This document shows positions 35,231 to 43,772 of a stretch of DNA of 64,000 bases, one piece after another. A program made the position numbers and the translations under genes. This stretch comes from Rhodococcus erythropolis NBRC 15567 (GTDB lineage Bacteria > Actinomycetota > Actinomycetes > Mycobacteriales > Mycobacteriaceae), in the NCBI RefSeq assembly GCF_001552595.1, contig NZ_BCRM01000001.1:248001-312000 (forward strand), read 5' to 3'. Each line of letters starts with the position of its first letter. Position 1 is the stretch's first letter. The notes under the pieces were generated by a model. That model worked only from the letters and a program-made list of their open reading frames with translations. It was not told the origin of the DNA and did not search any database.

Positions 35231-36751
35231 TCAGTTCTGCTTCTGGGCGAGGAGTTCGGTTCGGTCGATCGATCGCTTGAGGATCTTTCCCGTCGAACCC
35301 TTCGGGAGTGCGTCGATGAACTGGACGACTCGGGGAATCTTGTAGGCGGAGAGACGTTCCCGAGCCCACGAAGTGACGGCGTCTGCTTCGAGGTCGGAGC
35401 CTGGACGCACGGCCACCACTGCGGCAACTTCCTCCCCGTAGTAGTCGTCGGGTATGCCGATCACTGCGGCTTCGATGATGTCGGGGTGCTGGTAGAGCAC
35501 CTCTTCGACCTCGCCCGGATAGACGTTGTATCCACCACGGATGATGAGGTCCTTCACTCGGTCGACGATGCGAAGGTCCCCGTCGGGATCGGTCTCACCG
35601 AGGTCTCCGGTGCGGAACCATCCGTCGTTGGAAAGAACGGCGGCGGTGTCTTCAGGGCGCTTCCAGTAACCCTTCATGACCGTCGGTCCTTTGATGAACA
35701 CCTCGCCCACTGTGCCTGCCTCGCAGACATTTCCGTCGTGATCACGCACCTCGACCTCGGTGCGCGGTACGGCGCGGCCGGTGTATCCGATCTTTGCGAC
35801 GCGGTCGATGCTGTTGAAAGTCCCGAACGCGCTCGTCTCGGTGAGGCCGTAACCCTCGAGGATCGTGCAGTTGAACCGTGCTTCGAAGGCGCGAGCGACT
35901 TCACCGGGAAGTGATGCGCCACCGGAGATTGCGATCCTGAGTTGTTCGAAGTCGGAGCTGTCCACATCGGCGGCGGCGTGCAGCATGGCATTCCACATGG
36001 TGGGGACACCGGCCATGATGGTGAGCTTGTCCCGGCGGACCAGGTCGAGCATGGCAGCGGGGTCGAACCGGGCGAGCAGGGACAGTGATCCGCCGCCGGT
36101 GAAGGTTGCCATCATGACCGAACCCTGGCCGAAGATGTGAAAGAGCGGCAGTCCGGTTCCGGTGCGGTCCGATGGGTTTCCGCGGCTGCTCTCGGCGCCG
36201 ATCTCACCGGCGGACAACAAATTCCCGACGGTCAGCTGAGCGCCCTTCGGGCGTCCGGTGGTGCCGGAGGTATAGAGAATCGCCGTGGTGTCTGTTGCTT
36301 CACGGTCGACCACAGTTGCGGGTGCATGATCGGCCTTCGCCGACTCTTCGGTGAGTGTCCACACCGGGACGCCGCGCGCGCTCCCTGCATCCTGGACTGC
36401 GGGACCGAGTTGATGCCACGCGATGGCCAGGGAAATCTCCGCGTCGTCCAGAACGTACTCGACTTCGGGTTGCGCCGACATCGTGTTGATCGGTACCACG
36501 ACACAACCTGCGGCCTGAATTCCCATGTACGCCACTACGAATTCCGCTACCGACGGTGCCGCTAGGAGAACCCGATCGCCTACGCTCAACCCGGCATCGC
36601 GAATGCGGCCGGCGAACGCCAGGGATGCGTCGTGGAGCTGCCGGTAAGTCCAGTGTTCATCCGTGCCGCGGATCGCAATGCTGTTTCGAATTGCGATGTT
36701 GTCCGGTGTGACTTCCGCGTGACGGGTCACCGGGTCGAGAACGCTAACCAT
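35231..36751 (-). CDS. Acyl-CoA synthetase (FadD-type)
   Basis: 506 residues of the AMP-forming family: ILYTSGTTGRPKGAQLTVGN, EGYGLTETSAFGTFN, GWFRTGDLGETDPDGDLRIV, KDLIIRGGYNVYPGEVEE and the C-terminal Lys in PKGSTGKILKRSI. It is a second acyl-CoA ligase besides QsdC. It diverges from the second TetR regulator, and a copy of the recurrent motif lies between the two starts. It probably loads an acid substrate or an intermediate of the island's pathway onto CoA. Confidence 0.9.
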   Translation of the reverse strand: MVSVLDPVTRHAEVTPDNIAIRNSIAIRGTDEHWTYRQLHDASLAFAGRIRDAGLSVGDRVLLAAPSVAEFVVAYMGIQAAGCVVVPINTMSAQPEVEYVLDDAEISLAIAWHQLGPAVQDAGSARGVPVWTLTEESAKADHAPATVVDREATDTTAILYTSGTTGRPKGAQLTVGNLLSAGEIGAESSRGNPSDRTGTGLPLFHIFGQGSVMMATFTGGGSLSLLARFDPAAMLDLVRRDKLTIMAGVPTMWNAMLHAAADVDSSDFEQLRIAISGGASLPGEVARAFEARFNCTILEGYGLTETSAFGTFNSIDRVAKIGYTGRAVPRTEVEVRDHDGNVCEAGTVGEVFIKGPTVMKGYWKRPEDTAAVLSNDGWFRTGDLGETDPDGDLRIVDRVKDLIIRGGYNVYPGEVEEVLYQHPDIIEAAVIGIPDDYYGEEVAAVVAVRPGSDLEADAVTSWARERLSAYKIPRVVQFIDALPKGSTGKILKRSIDRTELLAQKQN

Positions 36752-36811
36752 GGTTCTGCCTTTCGGGAGGAATCGACCGATTGTGTGTCCTGGGTCTCAC
36801 CAGAGCGTACA

Positions 36812-36835
36812 CTTGAATCCGGCGTCAACATCGAG
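36812..36835. promoter_or_regulatory. Copy D of a recurrent operator-like motif
   Basis: TTGAATCCGGCGTCAAC beginning at 36813, between the divergent acyl-CoA synthetase and TetR genes. TTGAATCCGGCGTCA is identical to the copy at 38205 read on the minus strand. Confidence 0.6.
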
Positions 36836-36888
36836 TCTGCTGGGATTGTCCCGAAATGATGTTGGCTCGGAAGGATGGGGAGCGCACC

Positions 36889-37569
36889 GTGCTCGATGAC
36901 GAATCGCGAATTGCCGCCCTGCCAGTGGCTCCGCCTGCGCTGCTCCGAGATCGGCCCACCACCGAGCGGGGAACCCGCACGCGCGCAGCGCTGATTGCCG
37001 CTGCCCGCACGGTATTCGAGCGTAGTGGCTATCTCGATGCCCGTCTGATCGACATCGCCAAAGAAGCCGGCTGCGCGACGGGATCGTTCTACACCTACTT
37101 CGCGAACAAGGAAGAGGTCTTCGCCGCCGTCCTCGAGGTCGCGCGAGACGACATGATGCACCCGGGCATGGGACGCGTTGCGGGCGCAGACGATCCGTAC
37201 GCCGTGCTCGAGGCAAGTAATCGAGCGTATCTGGCGGCGTATCAACGCAATGCGAAATTGATGGGGCTGATGGAGCAGGTTGCTCACATCGACCCGGAGT
37301 TCCGGAAGTTCCGCAGCGAGCGTGCCAATGCGTTCATACGCCGTAATGCCCGCGGGATTGCAGATCTGCAGAGTCGTGGTATCGCGGACACGACGCTGGA
37401 TCCGATGACAGCGTCAATTGCTCTGTCCGGCATGGTGAGTCGGCTCGCCTACAGTCTGTTCACCCTCCATGAGGGTGAGGTGGACGGGCGTTCGCCGGAG
37501 TTCGATCAGATTGTCGCCACGGTGACAGACCTGTGGGCTAACGCGCTGAAGTTCCCTGACCGATCCTGA
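36889..37569 (+). CDS. TetR-family regulator (sister of the one at 33489)
   Basis: 226 residues from GTG 36889, which has GGGGAG six bases upstream; ATG 36856 is the longer alternative with a poor RBS. HTH: DARLIDIAKEAGCATGSFYT-YFANKEEVFAAV. The sister protein is encoded at 33489. Divergent from the acyl-CoA synthetase gene with the motif copy between, so autoregulation and control of that gene are likely. Confidence 0.86.
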   Translation: MLDDESRIAALPVAPPALLRDRPTTERGTRTRAALIAAARTVFERSGYLDARLIDIAKEAGCATGSFYTYFANKEEVFAAVLEVARDDMMHPGMGRVAGADDPYAVLEASNRAYLAAYQRNAKLMGLMEQVAHIDPEFRKFRSERANAFIRRNARGIADLQSRGIADTTLDPMTASIALSGMVSRLAYSLFTLHEGEVDGRSPEFDQIVATVTDLWANALKFPDRS

Positions 37570-37582
37570 AGCGGCAGGTCGC

Positions 37583-37612
37583 CCCGGCCGTATCGACGTT
37601 CGAGCGGCCGGG
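37583..37612. terminator. Hairpin between convergent genes
   Basis: CCCGGCCG (37583-37590) and CGGCCGGG (37605-37612) with imperfect outer pairing, 14-nt loop; between the TetR and MaoC genes. Confidence 0.5.
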
Positions 37613-37630
37613 ACGTGCCGAGTCTTGTTT

Positions 37631-37673
37631 CAGCTTTTCTCTAGTCAGCTTTTCTCTGTTCAGCTTTTCTCGA
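37631..37673. repeat. 15-bp tandem repeat, three units, carrying stop codons
   Basis: Three near-identical 15-bp units (CAGCTTTTCTC plus four variable bases, starting at 37631, 37646 and 37661). The last unit is the 3' end of the MaoC gene; on that strand each unit reads Glu-Lys-Ser-stop in the same frame. Confidence 0.8.
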
Positions 37674-38136
37674 CGACGCGAGCGACGGATTCGGCCACGA
37701 CGACTGGCTTGTCGGAACCTTCGCGCTCAACCACCTGGCTCATCTTCACCTGGATTCCGCCGGGCAACTGCTCCGCGGACACGACGGTTGCACGCATGCG
37801 GACCCGGGATCCCACGGGAACCGGAGCGGGGAAGCGAACCTTGTCGTAGCCGTAATTGAGGCTGTGCGCGAAGCCGTCGAAGTGGATGAGTTGGTAGGAG
37901 AACTGTGGGCCCAGCGAGAGGCTGAAGAGTCCGTGCGCGATGGTGCTGCCGAGCGGGCTCGATGCGGCTCGTTCCGGGTCGACGTGAATCCACTGATGAT
38001 CGTTTGTGGCTTCGGCGAACGCGTTGATGCGCTCCTGGGTGATGTCGTACCACTCCGTCGGGCCAAGTTCCTGGCCGATGAGCTTCTCGAGCTCGGCGAA
38101 GGTGGACGGGCGGACGGGCAATTGGTTTTCAGTCAT
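37660..38136 (-). CDS. MaoC-like (R)-enoyl-CoA hydratase
   Basis: 158 residues of the hotdog hydratase family. The active-site segment is intact: FAEATNDHQWIHVDPERA with Asp and His, then the Ser/Gly-rich STIAHGLFSLSLGP. It hydrates trans-2-enoyl-CoA to the (R)-3-hydroxy ester. It is divergent from the SDR that opens the long catabolic operon, with motif copy E between them. Confidence 0.88.
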   Translation of the reverse strand: MTENQLPVRPSTFAELEKLIGQELGPTEWYDITQERINAFAEATNDHQWIHVDPERAASSPLGSTIAHGLFSLSLGPQFSYQLIHFDGFAHSLNYGYDKVRFPAPVPVGSRVRMRATVVSAEQLPGGIQVKMSQVVEREGSDKPVVVAESVARVVEKS

Positions 38137-38204
38137 CGTTGATCCCTTTACTCGCAGTTCAGGAGGACGGAACGGGCCGTTCGGGTGACCGTCGCGATTC
38201 GACG

Positions 38205-38228
38205 GTTGAAACTGACGCCGGATTCAAC
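38205..38228. promoter_or_regulatory. Copy E of a recurrent operator-like motif
   Basis: The most symmetric copy, GTTGAA-N12-TTCAAC, read on the minus strand as GTTGAATCCGGCGTCAG then TTTCAAC. It lies between the divergent MaoC gene and the long forward operon. Confidence 0.65.
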
Positions 38229-38294
38229 TATACATGAGGGGAGACGTGGATCACTGTCAGCGCGTAGGTATGACGCAAGCGAGAGGAATCGCTC

Positions 38295-39116
38295 ATGAAG
38301 GTTGCCCAGAAGGTAGCAATTGTCACCGGTGGCGGCGGGGGGATCGGCGGCGCGTTGGCGCAGCGACTGGCCGCAGAGGGCGCTCGCGTCGTAGTAGCCG
38401 ACCTCGACGGGGCGGCAGCTTCGGCAGTGGCAGAGGCGATCAACATGGAGCATCCCGGCGCAGCAGTGTCTGCGGGTGGCGACGTCTCCGACGAGACGGT
38501 CATTGCGGGCCTCATCGCGCAGGCGGAAAAGGAATTCGGCCCGGTCGACCTCTACTTCGCCAATGCCGGCGTCACCGGAGGCATGGGCCTCGACATCAGT
38601 GAGGACGTCTGGGACACGACGATCGACGTCAACGTTCGCGCCCACATTCGTGCCGCCAGGCTCCTCGTCCCTGGTTGGACCGAGCGCGGGGAAGGCTACT
38701 TCATCAGCACTGCCTCTGCTGCCGGCTTGCTCAGTCAGGTCGGGTCCGCTGCGTACTCGGTGACCAAACATGCCGCGGTCGCGTTTGCCGAGTGGCTCTC
38801 GATCACCTACGGAGATCAGGGCGTTCGCGTCAGTTGCCTGTGTCCGATGGGTGTCAACACCAAGCTTCTCTACGAAGGCGAGAACTCCGGCGATCCGGTC
38901 GGCAAGGCCGCAACCGGGGCCGTGCTTGCGGCAGGTAATGTTCTCGAGCCTGCTGAATGCGCCGAAATCGTTCTTGCCGCAGTAGATGCCGAGGAATTCC
39001 TCATCCTTCCGCACAAGAACGTTCTGGACATGTACCGGCAGAAGGGCGCCGACTACGACCGTTGGCTGCGCGGGATGCGCCGGTATCAGGCGTCGCTGCT
39101 CGCGGGAACGCGATGA
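38295..39116 (+). CDS. Short-chain dehydrogenase/reductase
   Basis: 273 residues. Cofactor loop TGGGGGIGGAL, the acidic residue after beta 2 (VVADLDG, NAD preference), NAG motif and catalytic Ser-Tyr-Lys (STASAAG, YSVTK). It opens an operon of about ten forward genes and overlaps the enoyl-CoA hydratase gene by ATGA. It probably oxidises a hydroxyacyl or alcohol intermediate. Confidence 0.87.
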   Translation: MKVAQKVAIVTGGGGGIGGALAQRLAAEGARVVVADLDGAAASAVAEAINMEHPGAAVSAGGDVSDETVIAGLIAQAEKEFGPVDLYFANAGVTGGMGLDISEDVWDTTIDVNVRAHIRAARLLVPGWTERGEGYFISTASAAGLLSQVGSAAYSVTKHAAVAFAEWLSITYGDQGVRVSCLCPMGVNTKLLYEGENSGDPVGKAATGAVLAAGNVLEPAECAEIVLAAVDAEEFLILPHKNVLDMYRQKGADYDRWLRGMRRYQASLLAGTR

Positions 39117-39916
39117 CCGAGGAACTCGTCCTCTCCGAGCAGAGAGGAGCGGTGCTGGTCCTGACATTCAATCGGCCCCGCGTTCTCAACGCGTGGACCA
39201 ACGAGCTCGAAGATCAGTACTACGACCTTTTGGCCGCAGCAGACGAAGATCCCAGTGTCCGAGCAATTGTTGTCACCGGCTCCGGTCGAGGATTCTGCTC
39301 GGGGGCTGACCTCGGCAATTTGAAGAACGTCGGCGACGTCTCCGAAAGTGATCTTGTCCGACCACGGGACCGTGATTTCCCGACCACCGTTCGCAAGCCG
39401 CTGATCGCTGCCGTCAACGGCGTCGCCGCAGGGCTCGGAATGGTCGAGGCTCTGTACTGTGACGTTCGTTTCGGTTCGAGCGCAACGCGATTCACTACCG
39501 CGTTCGCGCGTCGAGGCCTGATTGCGGAGTACGGCATCTCCTGGATGTTGCCCCGCTTGGTCGGTCACAGTCGAGCAGTCGATCTTCTGCTTTCCAGCCG
39601 GATGGTGGATGCCGACGAGGCGTACCGTATCGGTTTGATCGACCACCTGGTCAGCGGCGGTGACGTTCTGGATGCGGCGATTGCTTACGCCGAGGACATC
39701 GCGGCCAACTGCTCGCCGACGTCCCTCTCCGTCATCAAGTCTCAGATGAGTGCCGACGCGCACTCGACCTTCACCGATTCCGCCAGGCGTGCGGAATCGC
39801 TGATGCTGAATGCATTTCACGGCCCGGATGTCGTCGAGGGCGTCAACAGCCATCTCGAACATCGAGCCCCCAATTTTCCTTCCCTCTCTGTCAGGAGTTC
39901 ACATGTCAGTGTTTGA
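39113..39916 (+). CDS. Enoyl-CoA hydratase/isomerase
   Basis: 267 residues from ATG 39113 (ATGA overlap). Crotonase-fold features: [12 protein letters not shown], the oxyanion loop [12 protein letters not shown], and [12 protein letters not shown]. The second half has [20 protein letters not shown], where the catalytic Glu region of hydratases lies. Its 3' end overlaps the next gene by 14 bp. Confidence 0.87.
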   Translation: MTEELVLSEQRGAVLVLTFNRPRVLNAWTNELEDQYYDLLAAADEDPSVRAIVVTGSGRGFCSGADLGNLKNVGDVSESDLVRPRDRDFPTTVRKPLIAAVNGVAAGLGMVEALYCDVRFGSSATRFTTAFARRGLIAEYGISWMLPRLVGHSRAVDLLLSSRMVDADEAYRIGLIDHLVSGGDVLDAAIAYAEDIAANCSPTSLSVIKSQMSADAHSTFTDSARRAESLMLNAFHGPDVVEGVNSHLEHRAPNFPSLSVRSSHVSV

Positions 39917-41123
39917 GTTCTCGGATCGCACCAAGAAGTACCAGGCCGAACTGCTCGATTTCATGGACAAGCACGTTTACCCGGCCGAAGCGGTCTACGA
40001 AGAGCAGATGCGTGAGTCCGGTAACCCGCACTTCCAGCCGCCGATCATCGACGACTTGAAGAAGGAAGCCAAGGCGCGCGGGCTGTGGAACCTCTTTCAC
40101 CCGCATCCCGAATGGGGCCCCGGCCTGACCAACCTGGAATACGCACCGCTCGCGGAGATCATGGGCCGCAGCCACCTGGCTTCCGAGGCCACCAACTGCG
40201 CCGCTCCGGACACGGGAAACATGGAGGTGCTCACGCTCTTCGGCACCGACGAGCACAAGGAGAAGTACCTCAAGCCGCTTCTCGAAGGCGAAATCCGTTC
40301 TGCTTTCGCGATGACCGAGCCCGAGGTTGCCAGTTCCGACGCCACCAACATCCAGCTTCGTATGGACCGTGACGGCGACGAGTACGTACTGAACGGCCGT
40401 AAGTGGTTCGCTTCCAACGCTTTGCACCAGAACTGCAAGGTTCTGATCGTCATGGGCAAGACCGACTTCAATGCCGCCACCCACCGTCAGCAGTCGATGA
40501 TGGTCGTTCCGATCGATGCTCCCGGCGTCACGATCCTGCGCAACCTGCCGGTCTTCGGCTACCAGGACCGCGAAGGACACGGCGAGATCACTTTCGAGGA
40601 CGTGCGCGTCCCGGCCAAGGACATTCTCGCCGGCGAGGGCGAAGGATTCGCGATCAGCCAGGCCCGCCTCGGCCCCGGCCGCATCCACCACTGCATGCGT
40701 GCAATCGGAATGGCCGAGCGCGCACTGGAACTGATGTGCAAGCGCGCATCCACCCGCATCACCTTCGGAAAGCCCGTCAGCGACAACGCGAATATCCAGG
40801 ACTGGATCGCCGAGGCTCGTATCGACATCGAGATGGTTCGACTCCTCACGCTCAAGGCCGCACACATGATGGACACGGTGGGCAACAAGGAAGCGCGCAC
40901 CGAGATCGCAGCCATCAAGGTTGCAGCGCCGAACATCGCGCTCAAGATCATCGACCGCGCCATCCAGGTTCACGGCGGCGGCGGCGTCACGGACGACTTC
41001 CCGCTCGCGATGGCTTACGCCCACATGCGCACCCTTCGCCTGGCTGACGGCCCGGACGAGGTGCACAAGCGCGCCATCGCCAAGCAGGAACTGCGCAAGT
41101 ACCGCGAAGTCAAGGCGAACTGA
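39903..41123 (+). CDS. ACAD11-like acyl-CoA dehydrogenase-fold enzyme
   Basis: 406 residues. [23 protein letters not shown], the [11 protein letters not shown] segment and [11 protein letters not shown] are nearly identical to the dehydrogenase domain of mammalian ACAD11 and to LvaC of the Pseudomonas levulinate pathway. In that system a partner kinase phosphorylates a 4-hydroxyacyl-CoA and this enzyme removes the phosphate to give an enoyl-CoA. The matching kinase-fold gene is two genes downstream (41900). AGGAG lies six bases before ATG 39903. Confidence 0.88.
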   Translation: MSVFEFSDRTKKYQAELLDFMDKHVYPAEAVYEEQMRESGNPHFQPPIIDDLKKEAKARGLWNLFHPHPEWGPGLTNLEYAPLAEIMGRSHLASEATNCAAPDTGNMEVLTLFGTDEHKEKYLKPLLEGEIRSAFAMTEPEVASSDATNIQLRMDRDGDEYVLNGRKWFASNALHQNCKVLIVMGKTDFNAATHRQQSMMVVPIDAPGVTILRNLPVFGYQDREGHGEITFEDVRVPAKDILAGEGEGFAISQARLGPGRIHHCMRAIGMAERALELMCKRASTRITFGKPVSDNANIQDWIAEARIDIEMVRLLTLKAAHMMDTVGNKEARTEIAAIKVAAPNIALKIIDRAIQVHGGGGVTDDFPLAMAYAHMRTLRLADGPDEVHKRAIAKQELRKYREVKAN

Positions 41124-41124
41124 C

Positions 41125-41907
41125 ATGGCAGGACTGGATCTCACCGGTAAGACGGCAATCGTCACAGGCGCATCGCGGGGCATCGGCCTCGCGACCGCGC
41201 AGGCGATTGCGGCGGCGGGCGGAAACGTCGTACTGACTTCGCGCTCACAGGAATCCGCAGATGCGGCTGCCGCGCAGGTGAACGGCAACGCGATCGGCGT
41301 CGGCGCTCACGCGACGGACGAGGATGCTGCCAGCAAGTGCGTCGAGCAGACGATCGAGCGTTTCGGCAGTCTCGACATCTTGGTGAACAACGCGGGCACC
41401 AACCCGTCGTTCGGGCCGATCATCAACCAGGATCACTCGCGCTTCGCCAAGACCTTCGACGTCAACGTGTGGGCTCCAGTCCTGTGGACCGGCCTGGCAG
41501 CGCGGGCCTGGATGGGCGAGCACGGTGGTTCCGTGGTCAACACCGCCTCGATCGGCGGCATGGCATTCGAGGCCGGGATCGGCACGTACAACGCGTCGAA
41601 GGCTGCTCTGATCCACATCACCAAGCAGTTGGCGCTCGAGTTGTCACCGAAGATTCGTGTCAACGCCGTTGCTCCGGGAGTGGTGAGAACCAAACTCGCC
41701 GAAGCTCTGTGGAAAGAACATGAAGAAGCGGTGTCCGCGTCGACCGCTCTCGGACGCATCGGTGAACCCGAGGACGTGGCCGCTGCCATCGCCTTCCTGG
41801 TTTCGGATGCAGCCCAGTGGATCACCGGCGAGATCATGACCATCGACGGTGGCCAGTTGTTGGGTGACGCACTCCCGTTCCGGCAGGGAGCGTCCGTCGG
41901 TGGCTAG
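41125..41907 (+). CDS. Short-chain dehydrogenase/reductase (LvaD-like position)
   Basis: 260 residues: cofactor loop TGASRGIGLA, NNAG, and catalytic Ser/YNASK (TYNASKAALIHI); C-terminal TGEIMTIDGGQLLGD. Placed between the ACAD11-like gene and the kinase gene, it could interconvert 4-oxo- and 4-hydroxyacyl-CoA as LvaD does in the levulinate pathway. The gene starts 1 bp after the preceding stop and overlaps the kinase gene by 8 bp, which indicates tight coupling. Confidence 0.87.
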   Translation: MAGLDLTGKTAIVTGASRGIGLATAQAIAAAGGNVVLTSRSQESADAAAAQVNGNAIGVGAHATDEDAASKCVEQTIERFGSLDILVNNAGTNPSFGPIINQDHSRFAKTFDVNVWAPVLWTGLAARAWMGEHGGSVVNTASIGGMAFEAGIGTYNASKAALIHITKQLALELSPKIRVNAVAPGVVRTKLAEALWKEHEEAVSASTALGRIGEPEDVAAAIAFLVSDAAQWITGEIMTIDGGQLLGDALPFRQGASVGG

Positions 41908-42934
41908 CGTCGGAGTAGTGGGACTCGATACCGAAGCGGTCACCGGGTGGATAGCAGGCCTGGGGATCGACTTCACCGGGCCGTTGTCCTTCGATCGAAT
42001 CGGCCTGGGGCAGTCGAATCTCACGTACCTGGTTCGCGATCAAGACGGCAATCGCTGGGTGCTACGACGCCCACCGCTGGGGCACCTGCTGGCCTCGGCT
42101 CACGACGTGGCGCGCGAAGCACGAATCCTGAGCGCTCTCGAATCCACCGACGTGCCTTCGCCGCGAGTATTCGGGTTGACCGAGGATCCAGCCGTCACCG
42201 AAGTTCCGCTGCTCCTCATGGAATTCGTGGACGGCGAAGTGGTGGACCGAATGCCTCTTGCTGAGGCGTTGTCGGAAGATCGTCGCCGGGCAATCGGAAT
42301 CTCGCTCGCTCAGACGCTGGCGAAGATACACGCCGTCGACCTCAGGAAGGCCGGTCTCGACGACCTGGCAAGCCACAAGCCTTACGCTGCACGGCAGCTG
42401 AAGCGCTGGGGCGGACAGTGGGAACAGTCGAAGACGCGGGAATGTCCTGACCTGGACGATCTCACCCGACGTCTCATTGCAGCTCAGCCGGCTCACACCG
42501 AAACCACGTTGGTGCACGGCGACTTTCACCTACGCAACGTGATCACCTCCGCTGAGAACGGCGAAGTTGTCGCGGCCCTCGACTGGGAACTCTGCACACT
42601 CGGTGATCCGTTGGCCGATGTCGGAAGCTTGTTGGCGTACTGGCCGGCGGCCGGGGAGGACACTGGTGGCGATTTCCCGGCGTCAGCGCTCCCGGGATTC
42701 CCTTCGCGAGAGGAGATCTCCCGGATCTATCTCGAGGCCACCGGACGGGATCCGGCTGCGCTGAAGTTCTGGCACACCTTGGGGCTGTGGAAGATCGCCG
42801 TGATCGCCGAGGGCGTGATGCGTCGCGCCCGCGACGAACCGCAGAATGCCGCCGAGAGCGGAACTCCCACCGTGGAACGTATTGACGCCTTGGTAGCCAA
42901 AGCCAGGGAAATTGCAGATCAGGCCGGGATCTGA
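41900..42934 (+). CDS. APH-fold kinase, ACAD10/11-N-terminal/LvaA-like
   Basis: 344 residues from GTG 41900. Kinase landmarks: GLGQSNLTYLV, the Lys-equivalent region WVLRRPPLGHLLASAHDVAR, catalytic HGDFHLRN and the DWE metal motif (AALDWELCTLGDPLADVG). GQSN, RRPPxGxLL and WELxTxGDPLAD match the N-terminal kinase domain of ACAD11, not antibiotic-modifying APH enzymes. Expected reaction: ATP-dependent phosphorylation of a 4-hydroxyacyl-CoA. With the ACAD11-like gene it forms a split version of the human fusion. Confidence 0.86.
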   Translation: MASVGVVGLDTEAVTGWIAGLGIDFTGPLSFDRIGLGQSNLTYLVRDQDGNRWVLRRPPLGHLLASAHDVAREARILSALESTDVPSPRVFGLTEDPAVTEVPLLLMEFVDGEVVDRMPLAEALSEDRRRAIGISLAQTLAKIHAVDLRKAGLDDLASHKPYAARQLKRWGGQWEQSKTRECPDLDDLTRRLIAAQPAHTETTLVHGDFHLRNVITSAENGEVVAALDWELCTLGDPLADVGSLLAYWPAAGEDTGGDFPASALPGFPSREEISRIYLEATGRDPAALKFWHTLGLWKIAVIAEGVMRRARDEPQNAAESGTPTVERIDALVAKAREIADQAGI

Positions 42935-42979
42935 CGAGATCGTCCGGTGTCCGTCGAATCACGAAATTATGGAGGGCCA

Positions 42980-43738
42980 GTGAGCCAGGAACGTAGAACC
43001 GCAATTGTCACGGGTGCAGCACGCGGAATCGGTGCGGCAGTGGCCAAGCGACTGTCGGAAGACGGCTTTGCCGTTGCCGTGCTGGATCTCGACGAAGCAG
43101 CGTGTGCCGGAACCGTCGACGCGATCAAGGCCGCAGGCGGCCAAGCACTGGCCGTGGGCGCTGACGTCTCCGACGAGGCTTCGGTTGCTGCAGCGGTGGA
43201 TCGTGTGGCCGCAGAACTCGGTGCACCTACCGTGCTGATCAACAATGCCGGCATCACTCGCGACAACCTTCTGTTCAAGATGAGCGTCGCCGAGTGGGAT
43301 TCGGTGATGAACGTCCATCTGCGCGGAGCGTTCCTCATGTCGCGTGCGGTGCAGAAGTACATGGTGGAAGCGAAGTTCGGCCGCATCGTGAACCTCTCGA
43401 GCACGTCGGCTCTCGGCAACCGCGGACAGGTCAACTACTCCGCAGCCAAGGCCGGCATGCAGGGATTCACCAAGACATTGGCCTTCGAATTGGGCAAGTT
43501 CGGCGTCACCGCCAACGCCATTGCCCCCGGATTCATCGAAACCGAGATGACCGCCGCAACGGCAGAGCGCATGGGAGTCGGCTTCGAGGACTTCAAGACC
43601 GCTGCCGCTTCGCAGATTCCGGTCAACCGCGTCGGTCAGCCCGAGGACATCGCGCACACCGCGTCGTTCTTCGTCAGTGAAGGCGCGGGCTTCGTTTCCG
43701 GTCAGGTCGTCTACGTCGCCGGTGGACCCAAGGACTGA
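42980..43738 (+). CDS. FabG-like 3-oxoacyl/3-hydroxyacyl reductase (SDR)
   Basis: 252 residues from GTG 42980 with GGAGGG four bases upstream. TGAARGIGAAV, NNAGITRDNLLFKMS, and catalytic Ser (LSSTSA) with YSAAK follow the FabG/PhaB pattern closely; LDLDE after beta 2 suggests NAD use. In a degradative operon it likely acts in the oxidative direction on 3-hydroxyacyl-CoA. Confidence 0.87.
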   Translation: MSQERRTAIVTGAARGIGAAVAKRLSEDGFAVAVLDLDEAACAGTVDAIKAAGGQALAVGADVSDEASVAAAVDRVAAELGAPTVLINNAGITRDNLLFKMSVAEWDSVMNVHLRGAFLMSRAVQKYMVEAKFGRIVNLSSTSALGNRGQVNYSAAKAGMQGFTKTLAFELGKFGVTANAIAPGFIETEMTAATAERMGVGFEDFKTAAASQIPVNRVGQPEDIAHTASFFVSEGAGFVSGQVVYVAGGPKD

Positions 43739-43772
43739 CCGTCCGCTCACCGCTCGAACCGAAGGAATGGGC

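Noticed and set aside
37631..37673. Possible CRISPR-like repeat
   Set aside because: The units are directly adjacent with no spacers and only 15 bp long; likewise the 18-bp repeat at 61805. Neither is a CRISPR array.
39906..41288. 460-codon reading frame on the minus strand
   Set aside because: Antisense shadow of the ACAD11-like gene; no family motif and no RBS.
41900..42934. Antibiotic-resistance aminoglycoside phosphotransferase
   Set aside because: It shares the APH fold, but the conserved segments and the neighbouring ACAD11-like gene fit the 4-hydroxyacyl-CoA kinase type, not a resistance enzyme.
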